A stretch of 64,000 nucleotides of DNA from Spisula solida (GCA_947247005.1 OX365945.1:36696551-36760550); one strand, 5' to 3'; positions 45,456-57,815 are shown, counted from the stretch's first letter. Numbers and translations are program-made. The notes: generated by a model not told the origin, from the sequence alone.

Positions 45456-45889
45456 TGTACCAGTAAACTCTTCCAAAGCACTAGTTTAGTGTTTTTTTTA
45501 TATTTTACTCCGTTAAACAGTATTGCTTTTACATACCAATTTTGAAGTCACTAAGATTTTAATCATGTAATTTCTCAACAACCAAACTTTGACCGTCCCG
45601 TTTTCTTGCAAATATCATCAAAATCCGAGTTACAGGCGATTTTTGTCGAATATGGTCTATTCCTCGTATGTATAAAATCCCAAGTGGTATAAAGTTGAAA
45701 TTTAAGGAGGTAAAATAAAAAGTAAAATGTCGCGTTGGAGTGTTGACCAGTACACGTGAAACTGGAAAACATTTTACAATAATTCATTCCATATCGCGCG
45801 CGTGTCGATTAATTACGATGTTGAAATCTGATCAGAAAACAACAGCACTATGGAGAAAGGGTTCGAAAGTTCAGCACATTATTTGCGTC
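45456..45889. other. Intergenic DNA
   Basis: Nothing recognised. A 70-codon reverse frame (45575-45787) has no domain. Confidence 0.4.
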
Positions 45890-45902
45890 TACAGTTTCCG
45901 TT
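45890..45902 (+). repeat. LINE target-site duplication, left copy
   Basis: TACAGTTTCCGTT, repeated exactly at 48189-48201. Confidence 0.85.
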
Positions 45903-48188
45903 ATTTCCATATTTCCACATAAAGATATAAACAAATTTACATGGAAATCCCCAGACGACAGAACAACAAACCAAATAGATTATATCATCATTAATGGCAA
46001 ATGGAAACTAGAAGCTAGATGTTAGAGTATACCGTGGAGCTGATGCTAACATTGACCACTACCCTGTTGTAGCCACTGTTAAACTCAAACTAAGGAGGGC
46101 CTCAACTAGTCAGCGCAAGAAACAACTAGACATTTCAAAGCTCAGATCATCAGAAACAAGCAAAACTTTCACTCTCGAACTAAGAAACAGATTCAATGCA
46201 CTAACCACGACTATCAATGATGAGGACCAAGATGTGGAACGTTAATAGCAGGACACTTATATCGAAACAGCAACAACTGTTGTTGGTGGCAAACAGAAAA
46301 GAATACTTGGGAGCATATGAACAAACGAAAACAACTTAAAAAGAAACCCCTATTCACGAGATCCCCAAGACTGCAAGAATAGATACAAAAAACTACAGGA
46401 GCGCAAGAAATAAGTCATTGAACATCAAGCTAGTGAAGCAGAGTCGGCAACAGCAAGAGGAGAAATAAGTGTCGTATATAAAATCACGAAACGTCTATGC
46501 GGTAAGACTAATGTTCCACCATCAAATAAAAAGGACAAACAAGGAAACATCCTAAGATCAGAACAAGAACAAGCCAACAGATGGGTAGAACACTTAAAGA
46601 AGTTTTAAGTCATCCAGGCCCAGACGGGCCAGCTACCATCATTCCACTAGACACAATGCTAGATATAGATACAAGTATCCTAACAGAAGCTGAAATACGG
46701 AAAGCCACCAAGTCACTCAAAAACGGCAAAGCTCCTGGAATTGACCAGATACACGCAGCACTTCTTAAAGCTGACACCACCTCTTTTACAGTAATATTCT
46801 ACAACTTATTCAAAGATATATATATATGGGAAAATGAAACCATTCCCGATGACTGGTCAAAAGGTAACATCATCAAACTACCAATACAAAGAAAGGTGAT
46901 CTAAAAGTATGTCACAATTGGCGAGGGATTACGCTTTTGTCAACACCAAGTAAAGTCGACTGTAAGGTTCAACTTTTTAGAATGGAAACAGCTATCAACA
47001 ACAATCTGAGAGAAGAACAAACAGGAATGGAAGAGGCTGTATATACCAGATTTTCACTCCCGGAATATTATTGAACAATGCATCGCAGAGAACCATCCTG
47101 TCTTCATTAACTATATCGACTTCAGAAAAGCATTTGACTGTGTAAAAGAGAAACATTATGGAAAATACTACACCCATGTGGCATTCCATCTAAATTCATT
47201 AATATCATTAAGACATTATATGACAAATTTGAATGCAACATCTTGCTAGAGAACACAACATCCGAATTCATTTCGAGTAGAATCTGGAGTCAGACAGGGC
47301 TGTATAATCTCACCTGTCCTTTTCCTGGTCACAGTCGACTTGATAATGAAGTTGACAAACAGTTGACAAACACCGGGGCATACATTGGATTCTCTTCTCC
47401 CACCTGGAATTCCTTGATTTTGCAGATGACCTAGCCACCCTATCTTCAAGCCGAACCAACATCCAAGAAAAGACCAACCGACTGAACAAATTTGCCTCCC
47501 AAACAGGTATCAAAATAAGCACACCAAAGACCAAAGTTATGTGCATAAATGCCACACCTGAGGCTCAAGTAAAGGTCGACAACTCAAATATTGACTATGT
47601 TATAGACTTCACATACCTTGACAGCTTGCTAAGCAAAGATAATGCAGCACAGAAAGACATTTAGGCAAGGATTGGATAAGCTAGAAATGCCTTTGCCACC
47701 CTAAGACCAATTTGGAAATCAAACACGCTGAAGACAAAAAGAAAACTAGTCGACAGTAATTTAAACTATGTGCTATTATATGGTTCCGAATGCTGGCGAG
47801 TAATACAGAGTGATTTGAAGAGAATACAAGCCTTCTACAATGGATGCTTACGCAAGATATGCAGAATATTCTGACCCAACGAGATATCAAGTTATTTAAG
47901 AAAACTTGATTTGCAACATCTCCACTGAAATAAAAAAGAGAAGACTAAGGTGGCTGGGTCATGTGTTCAGAATTGACCAATCCCGACTACCATATTAAGT
48001 GGACACCGCCTGGGAAAACGAAACCTGGTAGGCCAAAGACAACCTGGCGAAGAACATTGATGACAGAACTTGCTGATATTGATCTATCGATGGGTGAGGC
48101 GCAGAAAGTAGCCAAAGACAGGACCAAGTGGAGAGAGATTATTGCAGCCTTATGTCCCACCGGGGGCGAAGAGGAATAAGTAAGTAAG
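45903..48188 (+). pseudogene. 5'-truncated, decayed non-LTR retrotransposon (LINE)
   Basis: In order: the C-terminal part of an APE-type endonuclease (NQID at 45969-45980; the catalytic Asp-His pair at 46054-46059); a linker; a reverse transcriptase with the N-terminal NGKAPGID motif (46722-46745, in the 107-codon intact stretch 46581-46904) and catalytic FADD (47419-47430); and a C-terminal region with GRPKTTWRR and WGEAQ-like motifs ending at a stop at 48177-48179. Several stops and frameshifts (about 46018, 46244, 46903, 47070, 47660, 47870) separate these pieces, so no active protein is made. The 3' end is (AAGT)n, and exact 13-bp direct repeats flank the copy. An RTE-like family is likely but not proven. 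Confidence 0.92.
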
Positions 48189-48190
48189 TA
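48175..48190 (+). repeat. (TAAG)n tail of the LINE
   Basis: 'aataagtaagtaagta' directly follows the ORF end. Short tandem repeat tails in place of poly(A) are typical of several LINE clades. Confidence 0.85.
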
Positions 48191-48201
48191 CAGTTTCCGT
48201 T
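48189..48201 (+). repeat. LINE target-site duplication, right copy
   Basis: Exact copy of 45890-45902, immediately after the 3' tail (one or two bases may be shared with the tail). Confidence 0.85.
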
Positions 48202-51065
48202 GCGGGTCCCAAATGACAAACTGACGATTTTGAAGTCTCGGAAGTTCGGAATTATTCAGATGTCCCATCAAACAATACTCAGTCTGTTTATTTCTTAATA
48301 TGAAAATGTCTTCTTCGTTAGTTCGAATAATCCAAACCCTGATTATTTAAATTCTGATTATATTTTGCGTTGGTGGTACACACTGAGCCACCGTTTCATA
48401 AGCTGAGTTTTAATTATATAATACAATGTCATTTGCTTCTACTAATATCGGGGTTTATGACGTAATCAAAATCACCGATTATATAATTATGCTTTCCGCG
48501 ACTCAGTCGTTCGTTACAAAATTATTCGTTACAAAACCCTATGAATTCGGATAGTTTCTTCATATATTATATTCAAAGAATGTAACGTTTTACAGATGTT
48601 TGGCGCGTTGCTCATGACCTATATGACATTCTTTCAATGTTAAACTGTTAAACAATAACAATAAACCCCTACAGCTGTGTGAGGCGGAAAGCTATGATGA
48701 AAAAATAATAAATATCAATGTGTTTTGAACGGCAGTATCAAACTAGTAATCAAATTTAATACAGAAGTTCGTACCGTTTATTTGTTTTTCTGCGGTCACC
48801 TAGGCATTTCACTTTCAAAGTCACGTAACATGTGGTATTTCAAAAGTAGGTGAGAAACTAAGGTATTCGTAAGAGAAATAACACCGGTTTTGCTAAAAGT
48901 TCAGTTATTATTACCCGACCCGGATTTAGTCACCATTGGCTGTTTCGTTGTGGTTTGTATATATACTGTAGGTCATTTACAGTTAATCTCGAAAATTTTA
49001 ATATTTACCTTACACTGACATGTTATGAGACAGATAACACGTTTTTTATGTGAGAGAGTGTTGAAAGGTTGAACAATATCATCAAATCGACGTCAATTGC
49101 ACGATTTCCGCATACAATATTTATGTCAGGTTGACCAAGCGTGATAAAAACATACTATAAATTATCGAGCATTATTACTCAATTCAAAAATTTAAAATCG
49201 GCGTATAAATAAAAAAGTTATTTAGTCATAATCAATGTACGGTCTGGTTCTGGAGCTGGGTCCAAAAACCGCGCCAAATAGCGACGTCATATGACGTCAT
49301 TGTAATAAAAACGTTACTACGCAACGCAGATGGGTATGATATACGTCCGTACTTATTTTCAAGCAAATACGTCAACTTTGAAAGTAGACCACGGAAAGTC
49401 CCGAGCCATCTTAAATACCAAATGAAGATGCATGTAAGGCCGGTACTCCATGTGCAGCGTCATCAACTATCGGAGAATGAACCTAAGACTAACGACCACA
49501 CAAAGTGTTTTATATGTCGTATTGCAACATCAGTTGCTCGGTCAGCGGCAAATAAACTAATTACTTTTCCTGGAATTAATTAGAAATCAGAGTTTCGGCT
49601 CGCTCTTTCACAAGTTACTACAAACATCACTAAGTATGGATGACTGGACTCCACCATACGGCAGAACATACAATTATTTAACATTATATCAATTAGTGTA
49701 ATTACAGACAATAAATTGTATTAAAATTGCCTTTAAAGTTTGGACTGCAGTTTTAACCATTATATTTATTACCTTTTGCTGCAACACTCGGGGTGGTAAC
49801 ATGTTTATTTAGTAATAAAACACACTAAAACATTAAATACATTTTCTTTCCTCTCATTTGATTGGTCGAACAGTCATACAAAATTAGATACTATTATAAT
49901 GGAATGTTAATTTCTTAACCATATTTGAACAATTCTACAAGGACATTGCACTATTTCGAGTAGTAATAAAAAGGACAATGGCGGGCGTTATAATTGGTCA
50001 AACTTTACAATAATCCATTATTACACCTACACTGTTGTCTTACCCTTTTCACCCGGACTTATCCAAACTTTAAGCGGATTAGGAACATTGGTCGGTACTT
50101 TGATCTTAAACAAAATGTTTATTGTTAAGAAAGTTTTGATACGAATCATAAGTATGCAAAGCTTGTGTAATAAAACCTTTAATTAGATTTCACGTAGTGG
50201 ACCGGCAAATGTCCGTTAAGAATTAGAATTAAGAATTAATAAGTTACGTGACAGATGGAAGGGTTCAAACGCCAACACGGAGTTCCCAGGATTTATAAAA
50301 ACAATACAATTGTGTTTGTACAACAACCCACACCCCGTCGTTATGCCAATAAAATAGTCATGGTTTAGAAAAAGTACAAACGTATTTGTACCAACGCTTT
50401 TGAGATTTTTAGTCTCCATTCGATGCTGTCATGATATTGTTTTGAATACATGTAATGTCAAATACTCAAGTTTATAGTTTTAGTTATAGTATATACATTT
50501 AGTTTAGTATAATATTATGTTATGTATACATAAGTCAACAAAAACCATCTCTTAGATTTGACTAAAACAAGCATTCTAACACGACCTGCGGATTAATCAA
50601 TATAAACATAGAGCAGACAAGGCTATGCCATGTATTATTACCGCGATAAAACATGGTATCAAATTGGCTGTTACTATTTATGAATGAATGAACGTAAACT
50701 TTATAGTAAAAACTTCAACGGACCACGAGTTGCACGAGTATCCAGTGTTACAGCTATGACGCATTTATTTTTAGAAACTCCATTATACTCTCGAAATTAA
50801 GATTCATAAAAACTTCTGATAATCAATTCATTTATATTTTACATTTTATGGAATAGATACACTATACTCTTTTATTAAAATTGTTTCAATGTTTAAAATG
50901 TGTTATTTCCTTCAGAAAATTACGAAAGTCGTTTTCATTAACGAGGGAGGTAATTGTACCAGCTAATAAGCCACTCGATTTCAGCGTGGAATTATGTTAA
51001 ATGGCAAATGGGTGAAAATGGAATGCGCGCAGTTAAATAGTGCGGGATATTATCGTATTTAGAAT
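48202..51065. other. AT-rich intergenic DNA
   Basis: The longest stretch without an array. The only notable item is a 16-bp perfect palindrome GACGTCATATGACGTC (49283-49298) containing two CRE-like TGACGTCA-type cores. No gene or RNA is supported. Confidence 0.5.
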
Positions 51066-51068
51066 CGA

Positions 51069-51201
51069 AATAAAAACTCTGTTCTTGTATTTTGTCGGTG
51101 AATAAAACACAGGCTACGCACTCGTGATTTAATATTTCCGCATCCGAATTCCTGCCCATGTTTTATTCACCGGCAAAATACGCGAACAGATTTTTATTTC
51201 T
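51069..51201. mobile_element. ~46-bp inverted repeat (hairpin element)
   Basis: Left arm 51069-51116 ('aaataaaaactctgttctt' onward) and right arm 51157-51201 ('gcccatgttttattcaccgg' onward) are reverse complements with about five mismatches, separated by 40 bp. MITE-like. Confidence 0.65.
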
Positions 51202-53114
51202 TAAATAAAAGATAGTAACATAGCTCGAATATCTCCGATGAACATGGGAAAAAGTTCCATGAATTACTTCCCTTTGTGACGTCATTCTGGAACAGCACAT
51301 AATCACAGATATAGCTTAGCACATTTAACATGGTATGCTCGAATATCCGTGCTTATCCGTTGTCCAATCAGAGCTGATATATTAACTAATCAAAACATTA
51401 TTACGGTACAATAACGAAAACACACGAGGATAATTTAGCAGTTAGTCAACCAGTCAATGTGCAAAGCTATACACGCGCAGTTCGGTAAACATCAAAGGGT
51501 TGTATGAAGCCAGTGCTCATTAATAAACACACTACAGTCATAGTAACAATTACAATTACTGATTAACACTTTCAAATCGAACAGCTTCTATTTCTATTCT
51601 GGGGATTCAACCTGTATATATACCAATACCAGGCCGTTAACATAATGAAGAGGCGTTAATGGAAAGGAGCGATAACTCATGTTGCAATACGTACATGTAA
51701 CTTGCTGACAGATCCTTTTGTAATGAATGTAACCATGTTAAAGTTTCTCGGGTATACGTTTTTATGCTTCTGTCTAACTAATATTGTGCTTGCAAACCAA
51801 TTTTACTGTTTTTAAAATCCCTCAATGAAATGTGCTTACACTGGAGGATATAAGCCAATTATTAGCAGCATGCAATGAACATTCGAGTCCCATTTTCATG
51901 ACTGTCATCTTTATAGTATGCACATCATTTGTCATCAATAAGCCACACATAAAATACTACTGTAGCATTATATCAATCATAAACAGACCGTGCGTGTTTT
52001 AGTCACCTGCTATCATTTAATGTGGTATATGCAGTCATAAAATCGGGCGACCGCAAAATCACCGTCGATATTTAATGTGTCATTTTATTATTATGTGTGC
52101 TAAGATTGACCGGAAGGCAAATTTCCGCCCAGTGGTCATCCGATAAGCTACTGAATGGACAGATAGTTGGAACATTGAACACGGTTTGTTCATGATGGTC
52201 CGCCAACAATAGTGTACAAGTCAGTCGTGAAATTTCAAACAAAATGGTGAGTTTATGATTAGAACGTATTTAACATTTTATTTATCTACGCGATGTAACT
52301 GTCCGATTTATGCCGGATACTTATGACATATTTAAGCCCTTAAAAATCAGGCTCATCCATTCTATACCATTTACCAAACCAACCATTAAAAGGTTTTAAT
52401 TGGTGGAATGGTGCTGACTTATACGCCAATTAAATCAACTGTGCTGCTTATTTGATCAATAGCTTATCTACCGAACACATCTTATGATAACAATTGTGGA
52501 AAGTTACATAACATTTGCCAACTCTTTAACAACGGATTTCCACGTTATAATCCTGGAGATTTGTCATCAAGGTTGAGTCATTATGAAAGCCATTCACAGA
52601 GCATACATATCGTTATTGGTACCACACTATAAACGTAGTTTGAATAGTTGAATTTAAACATTCATACTGTAGACCTACTTCCGTTTATTCGGCTATTAAC
52701 CTAGTGTGTTTATATTTCGAATTAATGTTCAAAGCTCTTCATTATGTTATATAAATACTTCGGGTCAGCTTATGGTATTAGGAGTCCGTATAAGATATAA
52801 GAAATTACCACAATACATGTTATTGTTTAGGATTTTGGTCAAAAATATCACCTAAAACTATCTTTGAGTTTGTCAAACGAAGAAGAAATGAATCTCAGAA
52901 ATTGACTTGCAGAGTATCGTTCAGGCATCTTATAATTACCCACAATACATGAATGTCCCCATAAAATGTCGATACGATGATGCAACACGCAAGCTAATGT
53001 TGTGACCTAAAACGGTTTGGTCCGTTGCGGAACTGTATTGTTCTTCGTGACGACCCAAACGTTACGGTTCGGATGAAAGGACACGAATAAATATACGATA
53101 GTACTGAGTCTACG
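51202..53114. other. Intergenic DNA with a possible exon-1 donor
   Basis: At 52244-52252 ATG is followed directly by the consensus 5' splice donor GTGAGT. Otherwise no supported feature. Confidence 0.4.
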
Positions 53115-53310
53115 ACAAACCGAACGTTGTTTCTCCCCTTTACAGCGATTCTCGATGGCACGATGGTGAAACAACGATGGTACGATGGTGAAACTACGTT
53201 ATTACGTCGTGTTTTTATCATCGTACCATCGTGGTTTCACCATCGTGCCATCGTAACATAGTGTATTTACCATCGTCATTTCGTAAAGGGAGGGAACAAA
53301 ATTCAGTTTG
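53115..53310. mobile_element. Imperfect palindrome, MITE-like
   Basis: Core arms 53153-53187 ('cgatggcacgatggtgaaac' onward) and 53219-53253 are almost perfect reverse complements around a 31-bp loop. The complementarity continues outward as 'tctcccctttac' (53132) with 'gtaaagggaggga' (53284) and 'gacaaaccgaac' with 'cagtttgtcc'. The whole element is about 190 bp. Confidence 0.7.
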
Positions 53311-54233
53311 TCCAAACGGGACACCGTAGATCCGGGACGGGAACTGCGCAATAGCACTTTACATGTATGATGTCTATGATGTGCACCGGTATGACCACAT
53401 ACGTGTAATCGTTTCGTTATGTATGTGGGCAATCGTAAAAGCTCAGCCATTTCTGTTTGACTCCGGTGCAAAAAAGGCCGAGGTAATCTGAATGGTATGT
53501 GGGTCCATTTGAGTTCATCACAATACGGTCACCTGTGTCAGGATACGACAAGCTAACTTGAGTAAGGGGGTTTGTGTTGTAGCATTGAAACTAAAACATG
53601 GATCCCAGTTACCAAGAATGATTTCACTATGATAGTACTTTTCAGGTTCACAGATATATGGACCTGTGTATTATCAAAGTAGAAAAACAACATACTTGTA
53701 CACTAGTAATCACTCAAGGTAGTTGCTTAATTTCAATGGAATAATTTGCCCCTAAATTCCACACTATGTACACATGATTGCTCCAGAAATTCCCTGTACA
53801 TTGTTCACGTAATCGTCTACAGTTGTCAATATACCAATCAACTATACAATAAATAATTGTCTAATGACGATCCTTGAATTAAGTTAGAATACACTGGTCT
53901 ACAATTTTTCAATTTATATTTAAGTTGTTTTGAAACGAGAAGTGTTGAAAGAAACAATACGATTACATTGAATCTACTTTAAAATCAGAAATGTTCGCTA
54001 GGGATTGATACTCACGAATTCAATACGTTCGCCAAAATATATGCACAGTAAAGCGAAGAAAGAAGAGTTTCTCGGATGTTTAAAGATCGCAAACATTCAA
54101 CCTTTTGAACTACTCAACAAAATCGCGAAATGTTTACATCGCGAAAATATATTATATTTTATCAAAGTAAGCGGCAATGAACGTTCTGTTTACAACAGCG
54201 ACCAAAACTCATCTAATGTTATTATGCCTTCTC
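53311..54233. other. Intergenic DNA with an unassigned ORF
   Basis: A 101-codon plus frame (54005-54310) starts in normal-looking sequence and has a Lys/Asn-rich, non-repetitive N-terminal 75 residues without recognisable domain; its end runs into the palindrome at 54234. It could be a fragment of an exon, but nothing else supports it. Confidence 0.3.
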
Positions 54234-54364
54234 GACCGGGCTGTTTTGTGGAGCAGGTTATAGTCTGGTTCTCGTTCCCCAATATTACAGTAGTAGTACT
54301 AAAGTATTGATGTAAGCTAGGGACGGGAACCAGGCTATAACCCGCTCCACAAAACAGCCCAGTC
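54234..54364. mobile_element. 46-bp inverted repeat (hairpin element)
   Basis: 'gaccgggctgttttgtggag' opens the left arm (54234-54279); 'ctccacaaaacagcccagtc' closes the right arm (54320-54364). About four mismatches, 40-bp loop. Locally GC-richer than the surroundings. Confidence 0.72.
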
Positions 54365-54915
54365 AAAAATGCCAATTGTCACAATGATTTGTATTGGATC
54401 GAATAACAAATGAATGAATTAAATTAACATGTTTTTCTCTCTGTACAGTATTGCACTTAATTGAATATTTTCTTTTATATTTTAGGCTAATGCGAGAGCC
54501 ATTATATTTCATTATCGTCATAATTATTTTGTACAAAATGTATTGCTCATTTTAAAGGAATGTCTAAATGGTGTGTACCTGACTTTAGCATTGACTTCAA
54601 ACGTTTAATCCCACCATAAATACGGATTATTTACTTACTACCGGTATGCATGTTGTAACTAATAAACAAGCGCCTTGATTACCTTTTTTTCTTCAAATAC
54701 TATTTCGTAAAATAAAAAAACGTCATACCTAAATTTAGATTCTACCACAATGATATCAGATCATGATGTTATAATATAATCTCTAATTAATATTAATACA
54801 GTGGTCAGAATCGGTCAATGTAGAGCCATGATTCTTGATATACAACATAATTACACATACGTAACGTAACTATATAAGCCGGTAAGAGGGTTTTTACAAA
54901 ATAAATAACGTTTTA
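54365..54915. other. AT-rich intergenic DNA
   Basis: Nothing recognised. Confidence 0.4.
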
Positions 54916-55214
54916 ATGCCCCGGCATCTACTGATGTAGGAGGCATATAGTGTATAACCTGTTCGTCCGTCCGTTCGTCCGTCCATTCGTCCGTCCGTCC
55001 GTTCGTCCGAAGATGTTGTCCAAACTTTCAAGTTGCTGAAACTCAAATATACTCAAGTCCATCAAGGTATTGCTTTCAAACTTGGCATGCTTCACTTGTT
55101 TACCATCATTACATTACATTGTCAAAGCCATGTAACACTATTCAACATTTTAACAGAAGTATGGACCTTGATTGACTTGGCTTGTTTTAATGTACACGAC
55201 TTCCACCGGGGCAT
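54916..55214. mobile_element. ~300-bp element with ATGCCCCGG/CCGGGGCAT ends
   Basis: Nine-base perfect inverted ends bound a segment that contains the short inverted pair 'catctactgatgtagg' and an imperfect (CGTC)n tract at 54962-55016. Elements of this plan (short TIR, hairpin, GTCC-rich tract) are widespread in molluscs by general knowledge; the family is not named here. Confidence 0.6.
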
Positions 55215-55860
55215 ACTGAGCGTTTATTGAACGCAGTCTCATTTTCTTTTCATTTCTACTAAGCGCATATAAACGTATATTCTTGTCGAGGAATTGCAAA
55301 TATTCCAATTGTCTATCATGTCTATATGATGCCATGCCATCAGATCTCAATCTTCCAAATCATGGATCAATCCGACAAAGTCAAGATTCACATCTCAAAT
55401 ACCAGTCCGAGTTGGAGACAGTGCGAATTGTTTGGTTCGTGGATTTTTCCATACCACGTTTTGGCAATGCGAAACCGATTTGTGAGTTATTTTGAAATGA
55501 AATTATTTACCCCATTTGTCTTGGTGATCTGAGTTTGAATCTTAGATTTGAGGGTTATATTTCTAATCAGTAACATTTCTCTCAAAATATCACCATGGCG
55601 ATGAAATAATAATATAATAATAATATAGACTTTATCATACGAGGAAACTTATTTGACAATATACATCAATCTGCTATAAGATCCTCAAAAAGAGATTTGA
55701 TTTCTTTACGTAAGAAATAGCATACATCTTAACAGTGGGTGCGTTAAATTATCCGTCCTAGCCACAACACATTTACCTGTCGTACCGTACAATACAACAC
55801 ATTTACCTGTTTGTTCCAAAAAGAGTGAAAGTACGCGCTATATTACAAGTAATATAAAAC
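55215..55860. other. Intergenic DNA
   Basis: Two overlapping plus frames (55283-55532) of 68-70 codons have no domain. 'aataataatataataataat' is at 55606-55625. 'acaacacatttacctgt' is duplicated 34 bp apart (55766 and 55794). Confidence 0.45.
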
Positions 55861-55869
55861 AGTTCTTAT
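55861..55869 (+). repeat. Possible 9-bp target-site duplication, left
   Basis: AGTTCTTAT directly precedes the left end of the 3.1-kb palindrome and recurs at 58955-58963, three bases after the right end. Confidence 0.45.
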
Positions 55870-55949
55870 GGAACGCCATAGCTGCCTTCTGTTGGTACTA
55901 ATCAGTTTGTTTTGTGCATTTATTAAGTTGTTCTATGCTACCATCATTA

Positions 55950-57060
55950 TGTTATGAGTATTTGCCAAAGCGTTCGGTCATTTTGTCTTGTACAAACACC
56001 AGTTCTTTCTGTTCATTCGCCATTATGTTATGTACAGTTACTAACTCGTTCTGTACAAACGACATTTTGTTGTGTGCATGTACTGTTTCTTTCTGTGCAG
56101 TTGCCATTATGTTATGTGTATTTAACAGGTTGTCCGGTAGATAAACTATGCTGTCCTGTGTATATGTCAATATGTTATGTGCATTTACCAATTCGTGATG
56201 TACTAAAACAGTTTGTGATGTGCATACATCATTTCGTTATGTGTGTTGGTCATTATGTTGGGTGCATTAATCATGTTGTTCTGTGCATACATCATTTCGT
56301 TATGTGCGTTTGTCATTATGTTGTGTGCATTAATCATGTTGTTCTGTGCATACATCATTTCGTTGTGTGCGTTGGTCATTATGTTGTGTACATTACTCAT
56401 GTTGTTCTGTGCATACATCATTTCGTTATGTGCGTTTGTCATTATGTTGTGTACATTAATCATGTTGTTCTGTGCATACATCATTTCGTTATGTGTGTTG
56501 GTCATTATGTTGTGTACATTACTCATGTTGTTCTGTGCATACATCATTTCGTTATGTGTGTTGGTCATTATGTTGTGTACATTAATCATGTTGTTCTGTG
56601 CATACATCATTTCGTTATGTGTGTTGGTCATTATGTTGTGTACATTACTCATGTTGTTCTGTGCATACATCATTTCGTTATGTGCGTTTGTCATTATGTT
56701 GTGTACATTAATCATGTTGTTCTGTGCATACATCATTTCGTTATGTGTGTTGGTCATTATGTTGTGTACATTACTCATGTTGTTCTGTGCATACATCATT
56801 TCGTTATGTGCGTTTGTCATTATGTTGTGTACATTAATCATGTTGTTCTGTGCATACATCATTTCGTTATGTGTGTTGGTCATTATGTTGTGTGCATTAA
56901 TCATGTTGTTATGTACTACCGACAGTTTGTCGTGTGCATACATCATTTCGTTATGTGTGTTTGTCATTATATTGTGTGCACTAATCATGTTGTTATGTAG
57001 TTACAACAGATTGTCGTGTACGTACATCATTACACTTAGCATTTACTAAATGGTTATGTG
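55950..57060. repeat. 21-bp repeat organised into 63-bp higher-order units
   Basis: The whole stretch can be written as 21-mers starting with 'tgt' (for example 'tgtgcatacatcatttcgtt' plus a). From 56220 three distinct 21-mers form a 63-bp unit ('atcatttcg' at 56228, 56291 and so on) repeated about 12 times. Within it 'tgtgcgtttg' and 'tgtgtgttgg' variants alternate irregularly, and 'acattaatc' alternates with 'acattactc' to give a 126-bp step. Confidence 0.92.
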
Positions 57061-57359
57061 TTAGCAACATGTTGTCTTGTGCTTACACCTTTTCGTTCTG
57101 TGCAAACAACGTTATGTAGAGTGCATACATCGTTATTATGTTCGGATAAATTATCTTGGGCATTAAAACGGGTAACACCGGTAAAGCGAAAATGTTTCCG
57201 CTCAATAACTTGAGTTAGGAATGTACGGAAGCACAGAGATGACATGGTCAATATCAAGTTGTGGGAACGACATATCCAAGGGAAGCAAATATGTTTTATC
57301 TTGTGGGAACAAATTATTTGAGGGTAGAAACTATTGTTTTATCTTGTGGGAACGACTTA

Positions 57360-57815
57360 ATTGACACCTAGTCCCCTACCAGTTTGGTTTTTCACATGGA
57401 CACCTATTCCCCTACAATTTAGGTTTTTCCCATGGTGTCCTACAGAAACCTTATCCCCTACCATTTTGGTTTTTCCCATGGACACTTATCATTTAGGTTT
57501 TTCCAGCAGAAACCTTGTCCCCTACCAGTTTGGGTTTTCACTTGGACGCCTAGTCAACTACCATTTAGGTTTTTCCTACAGACACCTGGTCCCCTAATAT
57601 TTTGGTTAATCGCAATGACACATAGTCCCCTGCCATTGGGGTTTTTCACAGGAACACGTGCCATTGTAGTTTTTTCGTATGGACACCAACCATTTAGGGT
57701 TTTCCCATGGACACATAGTCCCATATATTTTAGGTTTTTCACATGAACACCTACCATTACACCCATTTCCATGCCATTTCCTACAGAAAGCTAGTCCCCT
57801 ACCATTTTAGTTTTT
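57360..57815 (+). repeat. ~36-bp degenerate repeats, left of the palindrome centre
   Basis: Units close to 'acacctagtcccctacc' plus 'atttaggtttttcacatgg', with deletions and insertions; about 12 copies. Confidence 0.8.

Larger units (their letters stand above)
55870..57815 (+). mobile_element. Left (expanded) arm of 3.1-kb palindrome
   Basis: Starts 'ggaacgccatagctgcct'. It contains, in order: a unique ~70 bp; 21-bp-unit DNA (55950-56220); a 63-bp higher-order array of about 12 copies (56220-56990); more 21-bp units; a ~240-bp non-repetitive part (57120-57350) including 'gtaacaccggtaaagcg'; and ~36-bp repeats (57360-57815). Every component is mirrored in the right arm, but the 63-bp array has only about three copies there. 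Open frames of 260-350 codons arise because 21, 36 and 63 are multiples of three. Long inverted arms suggest a foldback-type transposon or an inverted duplication. Confidence 0.9.

Noticed and set aside
55914..57049. Hydrophobic Cys-rich ORFs resembling multi-pass membrane proteins, and Asn/His/Met-rich ORFs on the reverse strand
   Set aside because: Period of 21/63 bp and mirror copies in the other arm of the palindrome explain them.
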